A stretch of 5,579 nucleotides of DNA from Candidatus Tenebribacter mawsonii (GCA_030765665.1 JAVCCD010000077.1:1-5579), one strand, 5' to 3'. Positions 1 through 5,578 are shown, numbered from the stretch's first letter. Numbers and translations: made by a program. Notes: generated by a model not told the origin, from the letters alone.

Positions 1-95
1 ATTATCTCTTCAATTGTCGAAGGACGTATCTTTTCTGCTAATGGGATATTGGTTGGTGTTTTCTCTTCTGAAAATAATGATATTTGATCAGACAT
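1..95 (-). CDS. rarA: RarA/MgsA replication-associated recombination ATPase, N-terminal fragment
   Basis: Only the first 31 codons lie in the window; the gene continues past position 1. The ATG at 95-93 is preceded by GAGGA (104-100) with a 4-nt spacer, which fixes the start. The peptide begins MSDQISLFSEEK and then reads IPLAEKIRPSTIEEI. The PLAE-x-x-RP-x-T-x-x-E block is the hallmark leader of the RarA family (E. coli YcaJ/RarA, yeast Mgs1, human WRNIP1), just before the expected I/VGQ and the AAA+ P-loop, which are out of view. Known members are clamp-loader-like AAA+ ATPases acting at stalled replication forks. Residues 4-8, QISLF, resemble the bacterial sliding-clamp-binding pentapeptide QL[SD]LF. 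The gene sits behind a strong terminator and so probably has its own promoter. RuvB and clamp-loader subunits are less likely because they lack this leader. The identity is well supported despite the truncation. Confidence 0.85.
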   Translation of the reverse strand, partial: MSDQISLFSEEKTPTNIPLAEKIRPSTIEEI

Positions 96-130
96 AATTT
101 CCTCGATTAAATTTTATTAAATCGCTCTTT

Positions 131-157
131 ATTCTAAACATAACTTTTATCTGTCAA
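131..157 (-). promoter_or_regulatory. Candidate sigma-70-type promoter for rarA
   Basis: On the minus strand a perfect -35 hexamer TTGACA (157-152) is followed by TAGAAT (136-131), five of six matches to TATAAT. The spacer is 15 nt, shorter than the preferred 17. A 17-nt spacer would give only GAATAA, a poor -10. The element lies between the upstream terminator and rarA, with the -10 about 35 nt from the ATG, where a promoter is needed. The AT-rich background makes chance matches to the -10 likely, so confidence rests mainly on TTGACA and on position. Confidence 0.45.
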
Positions 158-235
158 TTTCTTAATGACTTTTTTTAACTATAGAGTTAAATAATTATGA
201 AATTAATTTGGCGAATATTTGAAAGTTTACGTACT

Positions 236-260
236 AAAAAAGCCCCGATTTCTCGGGGCT
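236..260 (-). terminator. Rho-independent terminator after the DUF4097-like gene
   Basis: Read on the minus strand, AGCCCCGA (260-253) pairs perfectly with TCGGGGCT (248-241) around a GAAA loop, a stable GNRA tetraloop, and is followed directly by TTTTT (240-236). This 8-bp GC-rich stem plus U-tract is a textbook intrinsic terminator. It begins 46 nt past the stop codon at 306. It also insulates rarA from upstream transcription. On the plus strand the stem is followed by GTCACTG rather than a T-run, so it is unidirectional. Confidence 0.93.
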
Positions 261-305
261 GTCACTGACCATTTAGGGAGGATCAATGTTTCTTAGGGAG
301 ATTGC

Positions 306-1208
306 TTAAAATAAAATATCTTTATCATTATAAATGTGAATATTAGAGTTAGATGTTTTCAAATTGATCAAGTTACCACCATTACCAATTAAACCTGAAA
401 TTCTCGTTTTAGATATATCATTAACGGTTATAGGAAAATCATGTAGCTTAATCTTGCCATTAGATGTTTTTGCTTTAATATCAGCATCAAGTGTATTTGC
501 TAAATATACAGTTATTGATCCATTACTAGAATTAATATCAATATCATTATTCATATTAATAACATGTGCTTTTATAGATCCATTTGAAGTTCTAACTGTC
601 CCAATATGTAGAGAGTTAAAAATTTGAATGCTACCGTTAGAGGTTACTGCAGAAGTGAGACCATCAATATTATCTAATTTAATTCTGCCATTTGAAGTAT
701 GTGCTATAACAGAACCTTTAATGTCTTCGGCTGTGATAGAGCCATTACTTGTGTTCGCTGTGATTTTACCAGTACAATTTATTATGTTGATACTCCCATT
801 AGAAGTTCTAACAATATCTGTATCCCCTGCATTTGTAATATTGATGCTACCATTTGAGCTGTGAATGTTCTTGATCAATAATTTTTTAGGAACTATAATT
901 TCATAAATTACAGTAACTTTAGGGTTCTTTGTAAGATGCTTGGTTTCTAATATGATATCATCTTTTTGTATCATAATTACCTCAACCTTATCTAACGCTT
1001 TACTGCCATGTGTAGTTTTCTTTGTAACAACCACATCCACAAAATTTTTGTCCCACCCTGTAATATTCACTGTACCATTAATGTTATTAATCACCAATCC
1101 GGTTTTGTCGTTAATCTCAAAAGTTTTCCTTATTTCCTTAGTAGTAACAATTCCATAAACCAATACCGCAATTGACAAAATAGCTAAAAACAATGTTATT
1201 CTTTTCAT
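306..1208 (-). CDS. Secreted DUF4097-like beta-solenoid (adhesin-like) protein
   Basis: This is a 300-residue protein. The start is the ATG at 1208-1206, chosen because GGAGGAG (1217-1211) lies just upstream; a longer in-frame reading from TTG at 1223 would put that SD inside the gene. Residues 1-19 (MKR then a hydrophobic run ending VYG) look like a Sec signal peptide with no lipobox cysteine, so the product is probably periplasmic or exported. From residue 117 the motif [ST]SNG-x-I recurs at 117, 135, 153, 171, 189, 207, 227 and 248, with a degenerate TSNSNI at 285. Each unit would form one turn of a right-handed beta-solenoid, as in DUF4097/LiaG-like putative adhesin domains. An earlier INGTVNITGW (44-52) is typical of the front of this family. 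The biochemical function of the family is not known. No C-terminal anchor or sorting signal is visible. The gene is monocistronic: it has its own sigma-54-type promoter upstream and a strong terminator downstream. The family assignment is good; an adhesion role is only a label. Confidence 0.82.
   Translation of the reverse strand: MKRITLFLAILSIAVLVYGIVTTKEIRKTFEINDKTGLVINNINGTVNITGWDKNFVDVVVTKKTTHGSKALDKVEVIMIQKDDIILETKHLTKNPKVTVIYEIIVPKKLLIKNIHSSNGSINITNAGDTDIVRTSNGSINIINCTGKITANTSNGSITAEDIKGSVIAHTSNGRIKLDNIDGLTSAVTSNGSIQIFNSLHIGTVRTSNGSIKAHVINMNNDIDINSSNGSITVYLANTLDADIKAKTSNGKIKLHDFPITVNDISKTRISGLIGNGGNLINLKTSNSNIHIYNDKDILF
339..860 (-). repeat. Intragenic 18-residue (54-bp) repeat array, nine [ST]SNG-x-I units
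   Basis: Inside the DUF4097-like gene the [ST]SNG-x-I motif starts at residues 117, 135, 153, 171, 189 and 207, a spacing of exactly 18 residues (54 bp) five times in a row. It then drifts to 20, 21 and finally 37. At the DNA level the copies have diverged: the central serine is written as TCA, TCT or AGT in different copies, and glycine as GGT, GGG, GGC or GGA. The regularity is therefore held by protein structure and is not a recent tandem duplication. The 37-residue gap before the last copy suggests one degenerate turn or a loop (residues 254-284). Confidence 0.9.
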
Positions 1209-1210
1209 AA

Positions 1211-1217
1211 CTCCTCC
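1211..1217 (-). promoter_or_regulatory. Ribosome binding site that decides the DUF4097-like start
   Basis: GGAGGAG on the minus strand, close to the full anti-SD complement, ends 2 nt before the ATG at 1208; counted from the GGAGG core the spacing is 4 nt. It excludes the in-frame TTG at 1223 as the start, because that codon lies upstream of the SD. Confidence 0.85.
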
Positions 1218-1241
1218 AATCAAATATTTACATTAATCAGT

Positions 1242-1258
1242 TGCAATTTACATGCCAA
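1242..1258 (-). promoter_or_regulatory. Sigma-54 (RpoN) -24/-12 promoter for the DUF4097-like gene
   Basis: The minus strand reads TTGGCATGTAAATTGCA from 1258 to 1242. The RpoN consensus is YTGGCACGNNNNTTGCW, so 16 of 17 positions agree, and the one change (C to T in GGCAYG) is common. GG (1256-1255) and GC (1244-1243) are separated by exactly 10 bp, the rigid hallmark of these promoters. The predicted start of transcription is near 1231, leaving a leader of about 22 nt that contains the SD. No sigma-70 pair of comparable quality was seen in this gap. Sigma-54 promoters need an ATP-driven enhancer-binding activator, and candidate upstream sites are present. Confidence 0.75.
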
Positions 1259-1336
1259 AGACTATATGGAATATCTATTTATCTGTATTGTAAGAGTTTA
1301 TGGGTGCTTACGGGGTCATTGTGTATAGCTTCTGAA

Positions 1337-1351
1337 TTATCTAATTGATAA
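1337..1351. promoter_or_regulatory. Candidate activator site, proximal palindrome TTATC-N5-GATAA
   Basis: On the plus strand the site reads TTATCTAATTGATAA, an inverted repeat with 5-bp arms. Its centre (1344) is about 113 bp upstream of the predicted sigma-54 start. It matches the distal copy at 13 of 15 positions and lies 31 bp from it. This size, symmetry and distance suit a dimer site for a sigma-54 enhancer-binding protein. AT-rich sequence produces such arms by chance fairly often, so the case depends on the pair and its position. Confidence 0.45.
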
Positions 1352-1367
1352 AATAATAATCAAAACA

Positions 1368-1382
1368 TTATCAAAATGATAA
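1368..1382. promoter_or_regulatory. Candidate activator site, distal palindrome TTATCA-AAA-TGATAA
   Basis: On the plus strand the site reads TTATCAAAATGATAA, a perfect 6-3-6 inverted repeat centred at 1375, about 144 bp upstream of the predicted sigma-54 start and 5 bp beyond the lipid-kinase stop codon. It is the better palindrome of the pair. As RNA it could fold only a weak AU hairpin without a clean U-tract, so a terminator role for the kinase gene is less convincing than a protein-binding role. Confidence 0.45.
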
Positions 1383-1387
1383 AGAAT

Positions 1388-2284
1388 TTAACAGATTAGA
1401 TTTAATTTTTTAGGTAACAACTCAATTTTGAAATGAAGTGGATTTTTTAACTCAGGAAGTTCACCGTCTGTATAAAAAGGTAACGGTGTTTTAGTAATTA
1501 CTTCGATAGTTTTGCTCTGCTTAAGATCTACTTCCGGCTCTTTTAAATGTTGACCCTTAATTGCAGAAGGGAGTAAAGACAAAATCCTGCCACGCGAGAT
1601 TGTTTTGATAAAACAAATATCCAAAAAGCCATCATCCACAATAGCTTCAGGTGTTAAAAGAAATCCACCTCCGGTATATTTTCCATTACCAATAGCGATT
1701 AGCAAGAAAGGTGAATTATATGTATAATCATCCAATTTTACTTCTGCTTCAAACGGCTTTAAAGAAACTAATGCTTTTATTACAGCAAGAAGATATCTTG
1801 GTAAACCATTCAGATGTTTGATCTTATTCGAGATCTGTGCAGCTCTGGCATCAAAACCGATACCCAGAGCATTGACGAAATACCTATTTTCAATCTTGCC
1901 TACATCAATTTTTCTTAGATTAAATTTTTGTAAAGTATCAACTGCTTTATTTATATTGGAAGATAGATTAAAATTTGCGGCAAAATCATTTCCACCACCT
2001 TCTGGGATTATACCAACATTTACTTCTTCCGATTTTCCGGAAAGCATAACTCCATTTACAACTTCGTTTAATGTACCGTCGCCACCAACAGCAATTATGT
2101 TATTGAAACCTTTCTTAATAGCATCTTGAACAAGTTGAATCGCATGCTTTGGTGCTTTTGTTAATTCTATTTCAAAATCAAGTTTATGTTCATTCAACGA
2201 TGTAATCAGGTTACTAATTTTATTTCCGGCTTTTCCTCTTCCAGCAGTTGAATTTACAATGAAGATCCACTTCTTATCTCGCAT
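1388..2284 (-). CDS. Diacylglycerol/lipid kinase, YegS/DgkB family
   Basis: The protein has 298 residues, the usual length for the DAGK-catalytic-domain family. These enzymes phosphorylate diacylglycerol or related lipids with ATP at the inner face of the membrane, recycling diacylglycerol to phosphatidate. Visible motifs in order are: N-terminal NSTAGRGKA (11-19); nucleotide-binding GGDGT (67-71) followed by LNEVVNGV; GIIPEGGGNDF (91-101), where most relatives have G[TS]GND; NALGIGFDA (138-146); GNGKYTGGGF (199-208); P-x-A-x-x-DDG-x-LD (212-222), contributing structural or metal-site acidic residues; and YTDGE (271-275). All key glycines and aspartates are kept, so it should be active. The ATG at 2284 overlaps the end of the upstream methyltransferase gene by 11 nt and has AAGGAAG 5 nt before it, which suggests translational coupling. 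NAD kinase shares the GGDGT fold but lacks the DGE C-terminal half. Lipid specificity (diacylglycerol, undecaprenol, sphingoid or other) cannot be read from the sequence, so no gene symbol is given. Confidence 0.9.
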   Translation of the reverse strand: MRDKKWIFIVNSTAGRGKAGNKISNLITSLNEHKLDFEIELTKAPKHAIQLVQDAIKKGFNNIIAVGGDGTLNEVVNGVMLSGKSEEVNVGIIPEGGGNDFAANFNLSSNINKAVDTLQKFNLRKIDVGKIENRYFVNALGIGFDARAAQISNKIKHLNGLPRYLLAVIKALVSLKPFEAEVKLDDYTYNSPFLLIAIGNGKYTGGGFLLTPEAIVDDGFLDICFIKTISRGRILSLLPSAIKGQHLKEPEVDLKQSKTIEVITKTPLPFYTDGELPELKNPLHFKIELLPKKLNLIC

Positions 2285-2981
2285 ATTTTCTTCCTTTGTT
2301 CAGTTCAAGTTTCTTCAGGATAAATACAAATTCACCTTTTGGAAGCTCTTGTGTCATAGTAATAAGCTCATGCAAACTTCCCCAGAAAATTTTTTCATTA
2401 GGTTGTGTGAGTTTGTAGGCTATTATTGCCTGTCGGTTTACGCCAAGTATATTTTTCATATCAGCAAGAAGTTGCTTGAGCCTGTATGGTGTTTCCAGAA
2501 ATATTAGATCATAATTATTTGGAAGTCTCTTTATAGCACGTTTACGCTCATCTTTATTTGCTGGTAGAAAGCCATAATATAAGAATTGCTCGAGATTGAG
2601 TCCGCTAACCATTAATGCTGCCATTATAGAAGATGCTCCAGGAATAGGAATTACACTAACTCCATTTTGGTGGCATTGCCAAACCAGACTATTACCAGGG
2701 TCTGCAAAAAGCGGAGTTCCTGCATCACTTATTATTGCCGCAGTTTCACCATTCATTACAAGTCTATTCAGTATTACTTGTGTTTGCTCATCTTCATTAT
2801 GTTCGTTTAATAGTTCCAATGGTTTTTTTATATCATAACTTTTCAGCAATCTGCTCCCAACTTTAAATTCCTCACAGATTACAAAATCAACTTCTTTAAG
2901 AATCTTTAGTGCTCTTAATGTAATATCGTCAGGATTACCAATGTGTGTTGCTACAACAAATAATTTATTCTTTGAGGACAT
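2274..2981 (-). CDS. RsmI-like tetrapyrrole-methylase-family methyltransferase (short form)
   Basis: This is a 235-residue SAM-dependent methyltransferase of the tetrapyrrole methylase fold, closest to RsmI, which 2'-O-methylates C1402 of 16S rRNA. Motifs in order are: LFVVATHIGNPDDITLRAL (7-25; RsmI has ATPIGNLxDIT); ICEEF (35-39; RsmI has the catalytic-region AEDTR); NEHNE (59-63); SDAGTPLFADPG (85-96), the SAM-binding core; PIPGASS (112-118); YYGFLP (135-140); FLETPYRL (161-168); and KLTQPNEKIFWG (190-201), equivalent to the REL-TK...RG block. It ends soon after that, so it lacks the roughly 40-residue C-terminal extension of the usual 270-290-residue RsmI. EEF replacing EDTR suggests a divergent subfamily, so the rRNA target is likely but not certain. 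The ATG (2981-2979) lies 17 nt inside the yfhO-like gene, with AAGGA about 10 nt upstream, and the stop overlaps the next gene, so it is the middle gene of a coupled operon. Confidence 0.85.
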   Translation of the reverse strand: MSSKNKLFVVATHIGNPDDITLRALKILKEVDFVICEEFKVGSRLLKSYDIKKPLELLNEHNEDEQTQVILNRLVMNGETAAIISDAGTPLFADPGNSLVWQCHQNGVSVIPIPGASSIMAALMVSGLNLEQFLYYGFLPANKDERKRAIKRLPNNYDLIFLETPYRLKQLLADMKNILGVNRQAIIAYKLTQPNEKIFWGSLHELITMTQELPKGEFVFILKKLELNKGRKYAR

Positions 2982-5376
2982 ATACTATTTTTCCTTGAAA
3001 ATTGGAGCGGATGTAAATATAAAGACCCATAAGAAAGATCAACACAGCCAGAATTAATCCAATAAGGCTTAGCTTCAAACTCCAAGAATATGTCTCTGAC
3101 TCAAATTTCATTTCTATTGCATGTTCACCTTTTGGAACAACGATTCCACGTAAGATGTAATTTGTAGCATATATTTCAGTTTCAGTTCCATCGATGAATG
3201 CTTTCCAGCCAGCAGGATAATAAATCTCACTTATAGTTAGGAACGAAGTTGTATCTGTTACTACTTCAAATTTAACGTCATGAAGATCAAATCCTGTTGG
3301 TGTTACAGAAGATTCTGTAGGAGCATAAGTTGTTGGAACATGTTTTTCGACAATAGCTGTTTCTGCCGGAGAAAATTCAGGATCATTCAGTTTTTTCCAG
3401 ATCGATTTGTTATCTTTAATAAGTTCAGTATTTTTCACAAACCAAGCTCGAGGGAGATATGTATTATTTAAATAAACTGTTTGTTTTTGTTTTCTATCAT
3501 AATAGGCATATTCCAAATTATCTATTGGAAGCTTCTGATTAAAGATCACATATTTTGCATTCAGCATGTTCACGATATTCCAGTTTATTGGAATTCTATC
3601 GAGGAATTCTGCATTCAAACAATTTTCGATTATCTCTTGATATCTCTTAAGTTTTGCACCATGATACCCGCCAATTGTTTGATGATAATATGCCCAGCTA
3701 TTCTGTCCAAATTCTCTTGCTAAAGGATATATCCTGAAGTTCTCTGTGTCCTGTAATAAAAATTTATCAACATCTGTTTTTTGATATTGTTTTTCTATAT
3801 TTTGTTGTGGAGTTACATTTTGCAGGAATCTACTATCAATAAGTAACAAATCGGTTATTACAAGAATTGCAATGAGAATTAGAAATGGATATTTTCCGAT
3901 CTTTTTCCTTCCTGCTAACAATATCAAACCCATGCTTACAAGCAGGAAGATTCCAGTTTGAATTCCATCATCAACTAGTTTCTCTAAACGCATTGTTTTA
4001 AGTTGTTTTAACTGGCCTGAATTATATTTGGAAGCATCACTGGAATGTTGTAATCCAAATTTATCTAATGAACTGCTAAAGGCAAGAAAGAGGATAAAAA
4101 GTGCAAACACTACTATAAGTATTTTTTGAAAAAGGTCGAAGAATTTCTTATCATCTTCCTTAATCTTTTCAAGTATCGTTTTAATTCCAAATCCAGCTAA
4201 AATTACTGTTGCAAATTGCAAAATCACAAGTATCATTGCAGGAACGCGGAACTTGTTGAATCCAGGCAGGTAATTAAGCAAGAAGTTTGATAGGAATGGC
4301 AAGTGCCTTCCAAAAGAGAGCAATAGAGTAATTATGGAAACACTTAGCAGAATTTTTACAAGCCTATTTCGATTATAGAATAATGCAATAATTGCGAAAA
4401 GGAAAATGATAATTCCCATATACATTGATGTCTGAGTGAATGGCATCCAGCCCCAATAAAATGGAGAGACACCACCAAAAAAATTTGGATTTATAAAAGT
4501 TAATATCTCCAGTGGATGGAAAGACCAGCTGGTAGCATAACTTGTACTCAAACCGGTTGAACCACCACGGATAGTGTGCTGTCCGTATTCATAAGAAGAA
4601 AAATATGGTTGAGCAATTGCCATGAATGCAATAATGAATGCCAATAAAAGAAAAACTGAGAATATTATATGTGGCTTTAATTCCTTATCTTTTATTGCCC
4701 AAATTGTTTGAGCTATCCAATAGATTAAAATCATTAAGTATGTGTAATAGGAGATCTGTGGATGATTGGCTCGAAGTTGTACGATGAACAGAATAGCTGT
4801 TGCTCCTAAAGCAAGTAAATTTCGACGCTCTTTTAAATAATGAACTGCATACATGATCCATGGAATGTAAACAATTGCCTTAAATTTTGTGTTGTGCCCG
4901 ATTTCTAAAAGTCCTAAAAAATGGCACGAAAGCGGTAAAGCGATAGCACTTATAAATGCGATGATCGGATCAAATTTTAAATGTATCATAAATAGATAAA
5001 CACCAAGTGCCATGATGAATAACATGAGAATTCGCCAGTTCATAACCTTGTTCGTGAGTTTGTATATCTGACCGAGAAATGGATATTTTGCACCGAATGA
5101 GATCAAGTATGAAGGCATTCCGCTAAACACATTTGGATTCCACATCGCCTGATCTTTATGCTCTTTATTATATTCCATAAGAACCTGTGCTGATGATCGC
5201 CATTGGATAGTATCACTTGCCGGAGGTGCATAATTTTGAAAGGCGATTCTGAAAAATAATACGGATAAAATTATGAACAATAAACTTATAAAGATCACAT
5301 GTTTATATTTTCCCTCAAATATCTTTTCCAAAATCCCAATTTGCTCAACTACTTTTTGCTTATTCTTTTTTGCCAT
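2965..5376 (-). CDS. YfhO-family polytopic membrane protein (GT-C-type glycosyltransferase-like)
   Basis: This large inner-membrane protein has 803 residues. After a basic N-terminus (MAKKNKQK) the hydrophobic segments sit near residues 26-45, 113-132, 136-155, 166-180, 187-204, 209-226, 236-255, 317-335, 339-356, 378-397, 416-434, 473-489 and 496-514. A soluble, presumably periplasmic domain follows (about 515-766), then one last membrane helix (767-788). Family features include the first-loop ASDTIQW with an acidic residue at 55, MWNPNVFSGMP (78-88), FRVPAM (376-381), MLNAKYVI (604-611) and the C-terminal YYPAGWKAFIDG (719-730), followed by the fold ending VPKGEHAIEM. YfhO members are GT-C-like, and B. 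subtilis YfhO acts in glycosylating lipoteichoic acid from an undecaprenyl-phosphate sugar. The acceptor in this organism is unknown. The start ATG at 5376-5374 follows GAGGAA (5386-5381). The last 17 nt overlap the methyltransferase gene, making this the first gene of a three-gene operon. Confidence 0.88.
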   Translation of the reverse strand: MAKKNKQKVVEQIGILEKIFEGKYKHVIFISLLFIILSVLFFRIAFQNYAPPASDTIQWRSSAQVLMEYNKEHKDQAMWNPNVFSGMPSYLISFGAKYPFLGQIYKLTNKVMNWRILMLFIMALGVYLFMIHLKFDPIIAFISAIALPLSCHFLGLLEIGHNTKFKAIVYIPWIMYAVHYLKERRNLLALGATAILFIVQLRANHPQISYYTYLMILIYWIAQTIWAIKDKELKPHIIFSVFLLLAFIIAFMAIAQPYFSSYEYGQHTIRGGSTGLSTSYATSWSFHPLEILTFINPNFFGGVSPFYWGWMPFTQTSMYMGIIIFLFAIIALFYNRNRLVKILLSVSIITLLLSFGRHLPFLSNFLLNYLPGFNKFRVPAMILVILQFATVILAGFGIKTILEKIKEDDKKFFDLFQKILIVVFALFILFLAFSSSLDKFGLQHSSDASKYNSGQLKQLKTMRLEKLVDDGIQTGIFLLVSMGLILLAGRKKIGKYPFLILIAILVITDLLLIDSRFLQNVTPQQNIEKQYQKTDVDKFLLQDTENFRIYPLAREFGQNSWAYYHQTIGGYHGAKLKRYQEIIENCLNAEFLDRIPINWNIVNMLNAKYVIFNQKLPIDNLEYAYYDRKQKQTVYLNNTYLPRAWFVKNTELIKDNKSIWKKLNDPEFSPAETAIVEKHVPTTYAPTESSVTPTGFDLHDVKFEVVTDTTSFLTISEIYYPAGWKAFIDGTETEIYATNYILRGIVVPKGEHAIEMKFESETYSWSLKLSLIGLILAVLIFLMGLYIYIRSNFQGKIVYVLKE

Positions 5377-5423
5377 AATTTTCCTCGATTTAAATTAATT
5401 TTCAAGTAATTCATCATTAACTG

Positions 5424-5469
5424 ATTATATTACTATTCCTGAAATTTATTGTAGCTGAATTGAAGTCAA
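5424..5469 (-). promoter_or_regulatory. Possible promoter region for the yfhO-like operon
   Basis: On the minus strand there is a -35-like TTGACT (5469-5464) with TAAATT 15 nt later (5448-5443), and separately a perfect TATAAT (5429-5424) without a good -35 at 16-18 nt. Neither gives a complete consensus pair, and the region is very AT-rich. Something here probably starts transcription, because the operon has no visible upstream gene within about 200 bp, but the exact promoter cannot be fixed. Confidence 0.25.
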
Positions 5470-5517
5470 ATAAAAAGTTATTATTCTGTTTTTAATAATT
5501 ATCAAGCTGTTATTGGG

Positions 5518-5578
5518 AAACACTCCGTCTTTATGAGAAAATCTTTCATTTTTTTCTCACGAAGAATCTGGAGTGTTT
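5518..5578. repeat. REP-like imperfect palindrome (nested inverted repeat)
   Basis: The outer arms AAACACTCC (5518-5526) and GGAGTGTTT (5570-5578) are perfect 9-bp complements. Inside them TCTT (5528-5531) can pair with AAGA (5562-5565), and TGAGAAAA (5534-5541) with TTTTCTCA (5552-5559), leaving a 10-nt loop. The layout ACTCCGTC...TGAG...CGAAGAATCTGGAGT resembles the dispersed palindrome found in many environmental bacterial genomes with the core GTCATTCTGAGCGAAGCGAAGAATCT, here with a diverged centre; this comparison is from memory. Neither strand has a proper U-tract next to the stem, so a classical terminator is unlikely. The element ends one base before the window edge. Confidence 0.6.

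Noticed and set aside
131..162. Bacteroidetes-type promoter (TTTG -33, TAnnTTTG -7) for rarA
   Set aside because: TATGTTTA comes close to the -7 element, but its distance from the upstream TTG is about 12 nt rather than the roughly 20 expected; the TTGACA/TAGAAT reading fits better.
286..309. Plus-strand mini-frame MFLREIA after GGGAGG (276-281)
   Set aside because: SD and ATG spacing look fine, but it is only seven codons, lies opposite the 3' end of a gene and has no promoter; chance is the simplest explanation.
339..860. CRISPR or DNA tandem repeat explanation of the 54-bp periodicity
   Set aside because: The repeat is in frame, its codons have diverged, and conservation follows amino acids rather than nucleotides.
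364..1158. Plus-strand open frames of about 70-90 codons opposite the DUF4097-like gene
   Set aside because: They are antisense shadows of the repeat array, rich in LPFEV/LPLEV-type segments that arise from the complement of the SNG repeats, and have no convincing SD or family.
1209..1223. Longer N-terminus of the DUF4097-like protein starting at TTG 1223
   Set aside because: The extra codons include the SD GGAGGAG itself, and the ATG at 1208 starts a clean signal peptide (MKR plus a hydrophobic run).
1368..1382. Palindrome read as a terminator for the lipid-kinase operon
   Set aside because: The stem is six almost all-AT pairs with a 3-nt loop, and the following bases (TGTTTTGATT) are a poor U-tract. 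The repeated copy 31 bp away favours a binding site.
1818..2129. 103-codon plus-strand open frame opposite the lipid kinase
   Set aside because: It lies wholly within a strongly conserved gene, has no supporting SD or recognisable domain, and overlaps the kinase active-site codons.
5518..5578. Palindrome read as an intrinsic terminator
   Set aside because: Neither strand shows a run of T immediately after the stem, and the nested-arm layout is more like a REP-type repeat.
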